A DNA stretch of 64,000 nucleotides from contig JANFAH010000002.1 in assembly GCA_024663395.1 (NCBI GenBank), positions 5,456,001 through 5,520,000 on the forward strand, in the 5' to 3' direction. The position numbers and the translations under genes were made by a program. The stretch is from Pisolithus tinctorius (taxonomy: Eukaryota > Basidiomycota > Agaricomycetes > Boletales > Pisolithaceae). This document shows, piece after piece, positions 18,937-30,743 of this stretch (position 1 is its first letter; every line of letters begins with the position of its first letter). Below the pieces are notes generated by a model. That model did not search any database, was not told where the DNA came from, and was given only the letters and a program-made list of their open reading frames with translations.

Positions 18937-21900
18937 ATGACAGATAACAGGTTCAAATGCTGTGGTCCTTGTCCACGGTCCTATGATACTCCAAGTTCGC
19001 TGACTCGCCACCGCTCAAGCTGCCCACACTGGGGGCAGCAGCTAAACTCACAGGTGCAACGACAAAGGCGGAATGCCCAACTGAGCCTAAATGGCACGCC
19101 TCCAAAGAGGGCAAAACTGAATTTGGATACAAATGTGAGCCCAGCTTTTTGCCTTCGTCCCTGGTGTTGCTGACTTGAGAATGGTAGGCCGACGTTGGCA
19201 CGCTGGAGCTCGCAGAAAAGGACTCTACTTCATGCTCTCCAAGTTTCTCGAGCTCTCATGATTATCCCGCACCTATCAGCAGTCTCCAATCTGAGCTCGC
19301 ATCCTTCAGTGCGGCCACTACTGATCCAGTATCTTCCGTACAAGTGCTCCCCGAGTCCGTGCCCCTACCTGAGAACACGCAGAACGCTGAGTCATCTGGA
19401 AGCCACCGGCCCGCTCGGTCACGGCGTTTACCTGCGCGATTCCGAGACATTTTGCCGGAACCACCTGTTCCTGCTTTGCAGCCAGGGGCTTCTTTATCTG
19501 CTTCGCAACCCCAGTCTTCCGGCCTCCCACGTGTTATCCTTCATGTATTTGATTCTATCCAAACGTCTTTCAATAAATTTGGCATTGCACGAGCGTATCG
19601 TCACAGACCATCCTATGACCCAGATTCATTCGTCTCGCTCGATGAGCTCTCCGATGCATATATTAACCCTGAGCAAACGGACACAATTCCTGCATCACTA
19701 CCGGCGTTGCCACCCCGGCCTTGGAAAAACATGAGCATTTGGAGACTGATGACGTGGATGATGTCTGGAAGCAAGCAGAAGTCCGAGGCTGAGGTCACTC
19801 GCCTCATAAATTCTGTGCTCAGGTCAGATGACTTCAGCATCGAAGACTTGGATGGGTTCAACGCTCGTACAGAGATGAAACATTTTGATGCTTCTGAATC
19901 CACGCTAGGACCAAGTGATATTGCCCACCAGGACGGCTGGAAGGAGAGTAGTGTGGATGTTCTTGTACCAACTAGGGAGCCGGACGCGAATGGAAATGGC
20001 CGGATGTTCACCGTTCCAGGGCTCTTGTATCGCCAACTTGTTGCAGTCATTCGCTCCGCCTTCACTGAAGATAATGCAAAGTGGTTCCATCTCACTCCAT
20101 TCAGACGGGTATGGAGATCTGCCATCACTGGTTGTGAGATGCGGCTGTATGATGAACTTTACACATCGGATGCGTGGAACAGAGCCCATGACGAATTGCA
20201 AAAACAAAGCCGCAGCGATGGCTGTAAACTGGAACGCGTGATCGCCGGGTTGATGTTCTGGTCCGATGCTACTCATCTCGCACAATTTGGCGACGCCTCT
20301 GCATGGCCTATCTACTTATTTTTTGGGAATCAGTCGAAATATACACATGCATGTCCTAGCTCCGGTGCATGCCATCCAATAGCGTTTATGCCGACTGTGA
20401 GTTACTCCGGTACCTACTGATTACGTCATAGCTGACACATGCATTTATTATGTAGCTTCCACCATCTATCGCCGAGTTCATATCCAAGTTTACAAAGAAA
20501 AAAAATTACGATGACATTATTGCCCACTGTAAGCGAGAGTTATTCCATGGGGTATGGAAAGTGTTGTTGGACGAGGAGTTTGTCGAGGCATATAAGGATG
20601 GCATTGTAATCAGATGCTATGATGGAGTATGCCGGCGAGTTTTCCCACGCATCTTCACTTACGCAGCAGACTATCCAGAGAAGTATGACTGCTGCGCTGC
20701 TCAACTCATTGACAAAACTTATGGTTTTATTTACAGGGTACTTTTGGCCGCCATCCGTGACAAAGGCAATTTTCCATGCCCACGGTGCCTCATAGCAAAG
20801 GAAGACTTTAGTCGTCTTGGGCTCCGGTCAGATGCATCCAGAAGATTCACAAAAATACGCCAGTACTTCTCGGATCGAATTTTGGCAGCCCGCAATGCTA
20901 TCTACAGGTTAGGGTGCCCAATCAAAGGGGTAATTCCAGAACACTACTTGAAGGGGTTTTCACTGGTGCCAACCTTTGTACGTTCGCCTCTTCATCGGTC
21001 TTCCATGACTTTACAAGTCGCCACAGAATTCATTTGCTGATATTCTCGGACCTCTTGGGCTCGACGTCTACTCCATTGTTACGGTAGATCTCCTTCACGA
21101 GTTCGAGCTGGGGATCTTCAAATCGGTCTTTAGGCACTTGTTAAGGCTACTGTACGTGATACATCCTGATACAGTGATCCAGCTTAATGAGCGGTATGGA
21201 GTTTTTATTTAACTTTCATACAGTGTGCTAAAAGATGGTGCTTAATAAGGTTCCATCTAATTTCGTCCTTTGGAAAAGATGCAATTCGTCGCTTTCCCCA
21301 TAATATATCAGATGTATGCCAACAAGCAGCACAAAATTTTGAAGACATCCTGCAGGTAATTTAAGCTTCTGGATCCTCATTTTCCAAGAAATAATGTTTT
21401 TCTCATCGTCAGTGTGCAATTCCAGCGTTTGAAGGGCTTTTCCCTTCTGAGCATGACGGAGTCGTGCGTACCTTGCTTTTTCGGCTAGCCCACTGGCACG
21501 CACTCGCAAAGCTTCGTCTCCACAGTGAAGATTCACTTCATCAACTCGACGAAACCACCCGGCTGCTTGGACATCAGCTTCGCAAGTTTCAAGACTTTAC
21601 TTGTACCGCGTTCATGACAATGGAGCTACCCTCGGAGGTCGCTGCTCGGCGTCGAAGAAAGGACAGTAAACCTAATCTCACATCTAATACTACCTCTGCT
21701 ACGACCAGTGCCCGACCGAAGACCTTCAACCTTGCAACATACAAGTTTCATGCCCTCGGAGATTATGTGAATACAATACGCACTTTCGGAACAACTGACT
21801 CGTATACTACTCAAATCGTAAGCTATATCATTGTCTTTCATGATAGATGACGCGCTGACCCTGGTTGTTAGGGTGAACATGCTCATTGCCTTCTGAAGAA

Positions 21901-23141
21901 GTTCTATCGAAGTACGAATAAACAAAAACCTGCAAAGCAACTTGCAAAGCAGGAGAGACGACATACACGTATTAGACGTCAATTGGATGCCGCAGGCGAA
22001 TCCTCCACAAAGTTGGAAGAGACAGCTGCCCCGTCTAAGTTTCACCACCACTTGTCAGATTCTCCGAGCAATGCCATCAACTTGGCCGCGTTTCTCAGTC
22101 AAAACTCCGAAGATCCAGCCGTGAAGGTGAGAGGTTGTACTGGACCCCAAGTTAACTGTCCTCACCATCTTTTACAAGGACTTCATTCCGAAGCTGAAAG
22201 ATCATCTTCTTTCACGATTACTGGGCTTGGATTATGATGGAGATGAATGCTCGTTCTCTAGTGAAGAACGAAATAAAGTGACCTTCAAGAATGGTCTCAA
22301 CCGAGTTATTCAATCAAAGCGCTTCCAAATAAATTACACGACCTACGATATACGCCATGGCCAGGATACCCTACGCCCAGGACATGGTGCCACAGTTATG
22401 ATGCTATCACGAGAGGAGAGTCCTAACGCTCATCCATTCTGGTACGCACGAGTATTGGGCGCTTTCCTTATAAATGTTTGTTATAGTGGAACAGAGCAAA
22501 CCATGGAATTTCTCTGGGTTAGGTGGCTTGGCGTTGTACCAAGCTACCAATGGGGCCTTCAGAAGGGACGTCTCCCGAAGATTGGGTTCGTCCCAGATTC
22601 GCCTGGCGCCTTTGGTTTTCTTGACCCTTCCCTCGTAATCCGCGCTTGCCATCTTATTCCTGCATTCGTTAACGGGCACACCGATTCACTCCTTCGACGT
22701 GGACCTTCGATGGGCCGTCCTGCCAATGAGGTTGATGACTGGGAAGCGTACTACGTCAATATGTGAGCTTTTCTGAGGGACTACTACTTCGCTTCACTGA
22801 AACATTATTCTTATAGCTTTGCAGATCGCGATATGTTCGCTCGCTTTTCTGGTATCGGCATCGGGCATGATGCTCAGTATTCCCTACCTGAATTGGTACC
22901 CAAAACGTCCTCAGACTCGGACCTGGATCTCACCGATGCCAGCGACCATTCCGACCAAGAAAGTCCCACTGATGAAGACATAGGCAGCGAGGGGGATGAA
23001 GGTCTTAATGATGGCGATGATGTCGAGGATGAAAGCGGTGACTTGGATTCCTCCCAGACAGACGGTGAGCGCTCGGAGGACAGCAGTGAGGATGTAAACT
23101 ACTCTGATGCAGAGGATGACGACAACGGTCCCGAGTTCTGA
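18937..23141 (+). CDS. Plavaka-family transposase, full length
   Basis: Ten exons: 18937-19134, 19188-20396, 20456-20682, 20737-20977, 21018-21193, 21250-21355, 21413-21817, 21872-22126, 22179-22762, 22817-23141. They sum to 1241 codons plus TGA with no internal stop. The N-terminus has a C2H2-type finger (CPRSYDTPSSLTRHRSSC). Family blocks follow: MTWMMSGSKQKSEAEVTRLI, FWSDATHLAQFGDASAWPIY, IFTYAADYPEKVLLAAI, FPCPRCL, VTVDLLHEFELGIFK, FRLAHWHALAKLRLH, YKFHALGDYVNTIRTFGTTD, and a bromo-adjacent-like block WVRWLGVVPSYQWGLQ. The C-terminus is very acidic (about 22900-23135). Plavaka is a cut-and-paste DNA transposon superfamily of fungi. CpG content is normal, unlike the copy at 44-48 kb, so this one looks young. 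Confidence 0.9.
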
Positions 23142-24762
23142 GCGTTGTATAATACCTGTATATTATAGCTATCCGATGAATGTGTTTACAAGCGTTTGTG
23201 TCTACTGAGTGGTGTCTACGTGATTGAACGTTGAGGGTGCATCGACCCTCGGCTTATATACTGTGATCGGGAGTAGCTCACATTTCGCAACATGGTTCTG
23301 GTCATGGTACCCGCAATCAAAGGACATACGACCAGCACGCTCGCTGACCTTTTCCCATTCCTGGCCAAGGTCTACGGTGACTCTGCGGTGAAGCAATCAG
23401 TTGAGTCTACGTTTACTAAACTCAGGCGAGAACAGACTGTTTCGGTAGGTTAACCTCTTCTGGGGTCCATTTTCCCTGTCGCTTTTCAGGGCTGGAAGGC
23501 GCTTCAAACACAATGATAGACATACTAGGGCATGGCTACTACTGCAGAGAGTATGGTTAGATGCGTTGGGGATATATGAATACTTGACGTACTGGTCTCC
23601 AACCGAAACGTGTTGTCTACCCTTCTCGTTCCATTGGACGATGGTTTGCAGTATCTGATTGTCAGTGAGTCCCTGACCCTAGAGGTAAAGTTGGGCGAAG
23701 GGTATCAGTCAAGGTTATTAGCACCTGAAAGTGTTTCAACAACTCACGGCCTTGGACAGCTTAATGGCTGTTTTCGGCTGCTGCTCTTTCGACTGCCAAG
23801 AACTTCTTGCAAACAAGTCCTTTGCTCATGATTAACAACACACTCACCCTTCAGTTTTTACGGGCTCAGCTCATTTATTCGCAAGGACATGCGCAGTGTT
23901 CCAGGGTGGAAGGCGCGGGGCCTGGAAGATTCACATCCGACACAGGTTTATGTGACGGTTTGGTTGACTTCGGGGCAGTACTTCGATTAGCCCTTGAGGT
24001 GGACAATACATCGGCTACCAGTGCTAATCGACACGGGGCATCAGTGTCACTGGGCGATGGAGGAACAAAACGAGGGGTTCTCGCCTGCAGCATCAGCAGT
24101 AACAGCAACGTTTCCCAGCATCTTGAAGACACTGACTATTTTGGGCATGTCCATGTCCTGGACGGCGCGCAGTATATCATTGCGAATGGGAATTGGGCAC
24201 AAGACCGCCTAATGCTGGAAAGAGTGCTTGCGAGTGTGGTAAATGCAAGGGGTCGAAATCGGGGAACTTCGTTGAAACCGTAGTGTACAGCGGGGATGTG
24301 CAGTGACCCTTCAGAAAGGCGGCAGACTGCAACATGATAGTTATCTCCTGAGAGATTGGGGTGGTGTAAGCCACTCAGAAGGGGATCTGCGCCTCTAGCG
24401 GGCTCGTCATGCAGTGTGCGCCTCCCACCGCATCGTCTTGTGACGGTCCCAGTTGGGTGTATTGGATCAGTCGTGACCATGACAGGTCTGTGTGCGGGGT
24501 GGATACAGGGCTGACAAGACAAGGTCAAATTTGTGGACAGCATGGGAGAAATGCCCGTACATAATATATACGGGGAGAGTGATGGAACTAGAACAGGGCC
24601 GTCGCCGCTGGTAGACACCTTGTTTACCACGCCGGAGCCCTGGGCTCAAACAACACACTAATTGAAACAGCAATATGAGCCACTACATTTAAGCAGGCAT
24701 TACGATGATTGTCATCAGAAAAGCCGATGGATGATAGAGTGACGACATACTTTTTACCTCGA
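23142..24762. other. Downstream of Plavaka 1, no gene assigned
   Basis: Frames such as 23807-24283 plus and 24136-24630 minus overlap and show no domain. The right end of the Plavaka element probably lies here, but I could not fix it. Confidence 0.35.
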
Positions 24763-25378
24763 TCATTGTTTCCCGGAGACCAGAATCTCATAGTCTGCTT
24801 TCTCCGCTCCAGAAGCAGGATGCGGAGGACCAGCAGTCAGGATACGCTTCACCGTTTTCCCCAGCCTCATACCAGCCTCCCATGCACGCATATCCTCGAG
24901 AAAACCAGAAGACACGAGCAAATCCTCTACACTAGGTTCTCCCTTGTTCGGTGCGTTAATTAAAGTATAAGGGGGAGGAGGGTTTGAAGTGATGAGCGTC
25001 GTGCCTGCCATCAATGGAGTGAGCGAAACAAAACAATTACTTGACAAAACGTCCGAACTCTCCTGCATATTCTCAGCTTCCCGGCCAACATCATTTGCCT
25101 TCCTGATCTCGCATTTACTCCCTGCATTGCTCCCGGATGCAGATCCTGCGCCACAGATCGAACCGTCGGTACCACTCAAACTCCCCAACGATTATCGTCG
25201 CTTTCCTCGGTGTCGACAAGACATTGAACCCTTCCCCTCCTTTGAGTGCGTATGTGGGCGAGGTGGCACATGAAAGACTCGGAGACCTAGTGTGAAGGTG
25301 TAAAGTGAGAGGAGGGGATAATGGGTTTTCGGTATCCACGGTCATGTTGGGAGAAGATGTCGATAGGTCCACCGACAA
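24763..25378 (-). CDS. Possible hypothetical gene
   Basis: Two overlapping minus frames: 25378-25115 (protein-like TSPTYALKGGEGFNVLSTPR) and 25188-24763 (GEPSVEDLLVSSGFLEDMR, then AWEAGMRLGKTVKRI). The second ends at TAA 24763. A splice between them inside about 25115-25188 is plausible but I could not settle the donor. No family recognised. Confidence 0.3.
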
Positions 25379-26310
25379 GATAAAATTCCGGAAATGGAGA
25401 TGAACTCAGCGTTTATTGCATTGGACGAGCCCGTCCTATACGTCTTCGCAGTGAACCAGCACAAAGGATACGGAGTTTTCCAATATGAAAGAAACTGAAC
25501 ATTGGAGCGGGATGTGCTACGAGACCACACTTCAGCAAGAGTAGTCTGAGTAACACTCGTACATACCCAGAATTAGCAAGGTAGCCGGAACTACTGTCTC
25601 CCAGTCAAACTGCGTTACTCTACTGCTTTGGTTCGGAAAGCAGAGAGTATTATCAGTCAAAGGAGTATCGTTGGAGTGATCATGGAAAGGTGATGAGGAC
25701 ATAGGAAGACGGCGTCCCACTGCTGAGCCCCAGTGAAAACTGGTTATCACGCCGTGTGACCCTAGCTGACGGGATATGCCCAAACGAGGGAAGTAAGATG
25801 TAGTCATACCAGGTTGGAATTCCGTAGTAAAATGAGACTAATACAATATGCAGGGGCACAACTCCATAGCACCCTAGATGACTTTTTTGTGCATCCTCAC
25901 ATGGGCACATATCAGGGCATATCTCGGTCTCCCCTTACCATGTTTATGCCATATGCTTGTGTGTGACTGACATATGCCCTTGTATTACAAAGTCATATCT
26001 GCTCATATATATGCACATTTATTTATTACCCACACACACTGCATTAATATGCTTCAAAATGATGATTTATTACATGGTAGCACTCTACATAGTACAGGAA
26101 ATTTTCCTGGGGGGTAATAAATACACAATGATGATGATGCAGACAGTGTGGCAGGCAATGCAAATGATGGAAAACCCTGCCATGTGATGCAAGTGCAATG
26201 CAAGTACAATGCAAATATGATGCGAGTGGATGATGCGAGTGGATAATGCAGGCAGATGGCATGAAAAAATATTGTGGATGGACTTCTGTTTGAGCGAAAT
26301 GGATTGTTAT
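25379..26310. other. Transition into CpG-poor DNA; microrepeat
   Basis: 25380-25950 still contains CpG and a few short minus frames without motifs. From about 25950 CpG nearly disappears. At 26185-26250 there is an imperfect short tandem repeat built on GCAAGTGCAAT / GCAAGTACAAT / GATGCGAGTGG. Confidence 0.4.
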
Positions 26311-28106
26311 CTAGTGAAGGTTGCCATTCTCGATAACAGCCTTAACCCAGGCATTGTCTTGGACCTGATAATGTGTTAGCATGGTTTCTTGCTGGCCTGT
26401 CACTTACAAGCTGTTTGGCTTCCTTGTTGTACTCCTGGTTTTTGCTGTCTTGTGAGCAATTCATGAACAAACCAAATGAGACATACCTCATGTTGAGTTG
26501 CAGTCAATGTCTTATCATAGTAGAAGCAGAACTGTTCTTTTTTGCTGTTTGGGTTGACATGCTTCAGCCATCGCAAGATGCAGAGGTTGCTAATGACTAT
26601 GTTAGCAAGTAAATCTATACTGCATTTGTGCTTACCATCTGTTCTTGGTACCTGAGGGCTGAAACTTTTTCTTGGAAGCATCCTCCATTTGAGAGACACA
26701 TGGTGGTACTGACTCACACTTGACAGGAGAGTCTGGAATAGGCAGCACAGGTAAAGTCTTGACTTTCGAGGCAGCCACAGCAAGTAAGCTCCTTCCTGAG
26801 TGATATGAGTTAGTGAAGACTCAGATAGTCAAATAGAAACTTACATTGGATCATATGATACTGGAGGCTGAGTGATATTTGTGTGATCAATGACTGGTAT
26901 ATTTTCCTTGTTGTCTGGGGCAGTAAAAAACTTGGGTGGGTTTGATTGTGTTGCTGGGATTTCTGCAGGTCTTGTCTCAGGTTGTCCATTCCTGAGAGTA
27001 GTGACCTCAGGAGGCTCAGCTGCTGCCATGTTGTCCACTGCCATGGCTCAATAAATCAGTAGAGTATGCAATATGATGTGCTCACCTTTTGCTTTCTTAT
27101 TGTGCAGTGCTTCCAATTCTGTTTGATATCACTGTTTCTTGCTGGGTTTGTGGTCTTGGAGGTCTTTGTCTGCATCATCAAGGGCTTCTTCTTTCATAGT
27201 GTTGTGCATTGCCCTCTTCAGCTTTCCATCATCATCCAGGTAGTGCTTACTCCACACCAGGTATCCCCTTGTACAAATATACTCTAGCTTCCATCCATTT
27301 TCAGCAAACTTGAAGAGTGGGAATGCTGTCTCCATGATCAAGCATATGAACTGCTGAGCACTCATACTGGCTTTGCCCCAGGTTTCCAGGGCTGTGTTGC
27401 ACTGGCTGAGCTCTTGACATGCCCCACATAAAGTCTTCTGCATATTGGCTAGTGTTTCCGATGAGGGGACATTGCCATTTGTGTCTTTGAGGTATGCATA
27501 TATGCCACGGTTGCTACCCTTGGCCTCAGCAGACTTGAGCCAGTTGTTGAAGTCCTTCTTGGTCCAGAACTGCACATTAGGGTGCAATTCATGTGTTGGA
27601 GCCTTCTCATCAGTCATGGTAAGGGTTGGTAAGGGCATGCTGGCATCAAGGAGCCTGGGACTGCATGACATGGATTTAAGTGCATTCATGAGCTGGTCAA
27701 AGAGATTTCTATAGGAAAATCAGTAAACAATCCATGTTCATACAGAAAATGAAAAGACTTGCCTAACTGTGTTGTATTCAGATGTTACTTTGACCAAATG
27801 CTGCTCAAGTGTCTTGCAGCAGTCCTGCAGGTAAATGACTTGGGAGTCCTGCATATATGTGCCCTAGACAATGTTAACCCCTCCAAAACTACCCATTCCA
27901 CTTACATTTACTTGATTCATCAAGTTCTGGGGCAGGTATGATGCAAAGGATTGCTGTGTGCCAGATAGGAGACCCAGACTGGTGTTCTGCAAAGGGGACA
28001 AGATTGGTGGGTCTTCAACATGATCAGCAGCTGGAGAGAGTAAAGAACTTGTCATTGGAGACAATAATGAAGAGCTACTGCTGAAATTGAAGTGAGACTT
28101 GCTCAT
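26311..28106 (-). CDS. Transposon-type protein of unknown function
   Basis: Several exons can be read: MSKSHFNFSSSSS (from 28106) to about 27910; DSQVIYLQDCCKTLEQHL (about 27850-27770); LMNALKSMSCSPRLL through NVQFWTKKDFNNWLKSAE, IYAYLKDTNGN, and FAENGWKLEYICTRGYLVWS to DHKPSKKQ (about 27705-27130); an N/Q/P-rich exon (27044-26845); a basic exon ending near 26640; WLKHVNPNSKKEQFCFYYDK (about 26590-26490); and VQDNAWVKAVIENGNLH with TAG at 26311. I recall this arrangement from repeat-associated agaricomycete proteins but know no function. Unlike its neighbours I see no in-frame stop in these exons. The CpG-poor composition marks it as part of an old element. Confidence 0.55.
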
Positions 28107-29082
28107 GGTGAGCAGGTACATGATAACTTAATGGTGGGAAGGTGGCAGAAGAGGCAGAAATTTGGCTAAGGTAAAATTCCCATCCCTTTGCTAATTAGGC
28201 TCTAGGCTCTTGACTATGACCTTACCTTATTAACTGCAACTGAGAACAAATGCTGCTGACACCAACTAATTTAGCTTTTGCTCCTGCTCCTGCCATTACC
28301 ATGGTCAATAATGTCATCCTCATTGACCTTGAAGGCCTTGTCACAGATTGGGACATGTATACATTTTCATTGAACATACCTTCAGCTGGTGTCACACACC
28401 AAAGGTGTTGTGGACATGGTTATAGCTGACTCTGCCTAACTTGTTGATGAGTTGTGTGCAATGCCCATGCATGCAGATGAAGACTAAAGGCCTCATGCAT
28501 AGAAAGACTGCCAGATGTGAGCAGTCATCCTTCACACAAGAATGAGTCATCAGTGCTAAAGAGAAAAGAGGAATGCGAGTTGAGTGTGCATTAAAAGTTT
28601 TTAGTGCCTGTGTATGGCATTCCGGTTTTCATCATATCTCCACCATTTCCAAAGATATTGACTCCATTCTCACACTTGCTTAAAGTGCTCTGCCATGTGA
28701 TTCTGCCTTCCAAATCTGGAGAGGATCCTCACACCCTATGCATTTCTACAGCACTCCATACATCAGATGCTCATTTCACTAAGTCCATCAATCATGGTCA
28801 CCTCTTCATCAATCATCTCACTTGTCTCATTTGCCAGAGACAGTGGCTACATATATCTGCCAGGCATTCCCACCAGCTTCCATCCTGAAGCCCCCTGGTT
28901 CATCCCATCATTGTCAGCCCCATCTCATCCCATGCAGCTTGGTTGGTGTGTTCTCCTTGTCAGTATGACTTCCAGAAGGATGTTCTTTGGTCATCTCAGG
29001 TCTGTCATTTGGTTAGAAAGGTCTTATGTGGTCGTTTTGGTCTCCCCTCTTGATGAAGCATATGGATCATTCCTCCCTGCTC
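28107..29082. other. CpG-poor repeat DNA left of the gypsy insertion
   Basis: No intact gene. Short plus frames (28604-28888, 28767-29213) are protein-like in patches but unrecognised. The gypsy element inserted at the right edge, so this sequence continues at 35951. Confidence 0.4.
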
Positions 29083-29087
29083 CCTGC
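29083..29087. repeat. Target-site duplication CCTGC (left)
   Basis: CCTGC directly precedes the left LTR and recurs directly after the right LTR (35946-35950). Confidence 0.9.
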
Positions 29088-29542
29088 TGTTATGTTTCAC
29101 CCCTTGTTTTCCTTTTTCACTGTACATTTACCGTGTGTTTGATCCGTTGGACACTTCTTTCCTTTTCAAGCTGCCTTCTCTCTGATCTGACGGCTCCCTA
29201 TTTCCACCACTAGCATTATCTCCTCATTACATGCCTAGGACATGTGCCGACATTGTTCAACCAATGGCATATTTAGATCGTCACATGTGGACGCCTCATG
29301 GTCCGTTTCTTTGTAGTATTTAGGCCTGCCGGCTCAAGTCCTGGAACCCCAGACTTGAGCTGCTCAATCATACGCAGCATTCTCACTCAGAACTTCGCCC
29401 TCAGTGTCCCTAACCCGGACCACTCTTACTGGCATTGCCTAAATCCTCTGTCATTTACAGAGGTTACTGCAGCTGTTGCTCAGTAGAACCCTTAGTCTGC
29501 ATTTGAGCTCTCCCTATGTCTTGACTTCAGTCGAGCATAACA
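29088..29542 (+). repeat. Left LTR
   Basis: 455 bp, TGTTATGTTTCACC to TCGAGCATAACA. A weak TATA-like GTATTTAGG lies at about 29316, some 30 bases before AGACTTGAGCT (29351), the predicted transcript start (see the self-priming finding). It differs from the right LTR at about 29 positions, nearly all at former CpG sites. Confidence 0.95.
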
Positions 29543-29555
29543 AAAGCTCAAGTCT
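29543..29555 (+). other. Primer-binding site, self-priming type
   Basis: AGCTCAAGTCT (29545-29555), two bases after the LTR, is the exact reverse complement of AGACTTGAGCT inside the LTR (29351-29361). This fits Tf1/sushi-type self-priming, where the 5' end of the transcript folds back as primer, rather than a tRNA primer. Confidence 0.7.
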
Positions 29556-29624
29556 ACACAGCCTTTGGCCAAATTGGTCACTGTTTAGTGAACCACCACG
29601 AACCCCCGAAACAACCAACGTTGG

Positions 29625-30743
29625 GTGCCATTGCAACCCACTCGCGAAGAATCATCATCTGATGAAGAACAGGAGAGCACTGTCACCGACACCTCCTCCA
29701 ACGAACCCAAACAACCAGATAGAGGCTTTACCTCTGGTATCCTCTCGAACCTCTTCACCCAGTCCCTTGCCACACTTGGTACTCCCATCCCACCAGTACC
29801 TCCTCCTGCCTTACCCACAGTACCACCCCCACCACTGAATATGATGTCCAGGTTCATCAGTCGAAAGCTGTGACCACCATGGTCAAAGCAACTGAATTGA
29901 AGATTGGTGCTCTGTCTGACTTTGATGGAGACCAGAAGACCGCTATGAGCTGGCTGTACTCAGTACAGACCTATCTCTTGGTCAACGAAGAGATTTACGA
30001 CACAGACACCAAAATGGTCATCTACACCCTGTCATATATGAAGAAAGGTGTTGCCCGTTCCTGGGCCTGCCACCTTCCAGAAAACTTCTCTGGAAAAGAA
30101 ACCCCCGAGTTTCGGCACCTTCGCCGATTTTATGAAAGATTTTAAAAGTTCCTTCACTTCCTCTGACACTGCCGGTACTGCGATCACCAAATTGCATACC
30201 ATGAAACAAAAAGAATCGGTTGAGCAATACATCACTGATTTCTGAACTGCCACTGCCGACTCTACCATCATGGAAGATGTCACATTAATCGAGTTCTTCT
30301 CCCAAGGACTCAAACCCTTTATCGCAAACCGTATCCACATGATGGAAACCACTCCCATAAAGATCACCGAGTGGTACACCCAGGCACAAAAGTTTGATGC
30401 CAAATGGAGGAAGGTAAACGAATTCTCGGGAAGAAAAGAAAAGAGGACATTCTACCCCAAGAACAACCTCGCCGAAGAAAAAGATCCCAACGCTATGGAC
30501 GTGGATGGAGTGAGACTCTCCAAAGAAGAAAGAGACCGTCACATCAAAGAAGGAAGATGTTTCGGTTGCGGAAACAAAGGGCATCTCTCTAGGGAATGTC
30601 CTGACAAAGGGAAGACTCCCCAAAAGAAAGTCAAGAAAATCCACAAAATTGTGGAGGTTGAAGAAAGTGACGAAGAAGAAAAGTCACCTGGACCTTCCAT
30701 CGCCCTGGTAAACATTGCCAGAGCGCTTGGAAAGGATTTTTGA
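29625..30743 (+). pseudogene. gag of the gypsy element (broken)
   Basis: The start is uncertain: an 83-codon Pro/Ser-rich frame (29625-29873) precedes the capsid-like frame from 29870 (GDQKTAMSWLYSVQTYLLVN). A +1 shift occurs near 30105, then FADFMKDFKSSFT, an in-frame TGA at 30243-30245, then FFSQGLKPFIANRIHMMETT and a CCHC zinc knuckle (CFGCGNKGHLSREC, about 30560). The frame ends at TGA 30741-30743. Gag packages the RNA and forms the particle. Confidence 0.85.
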
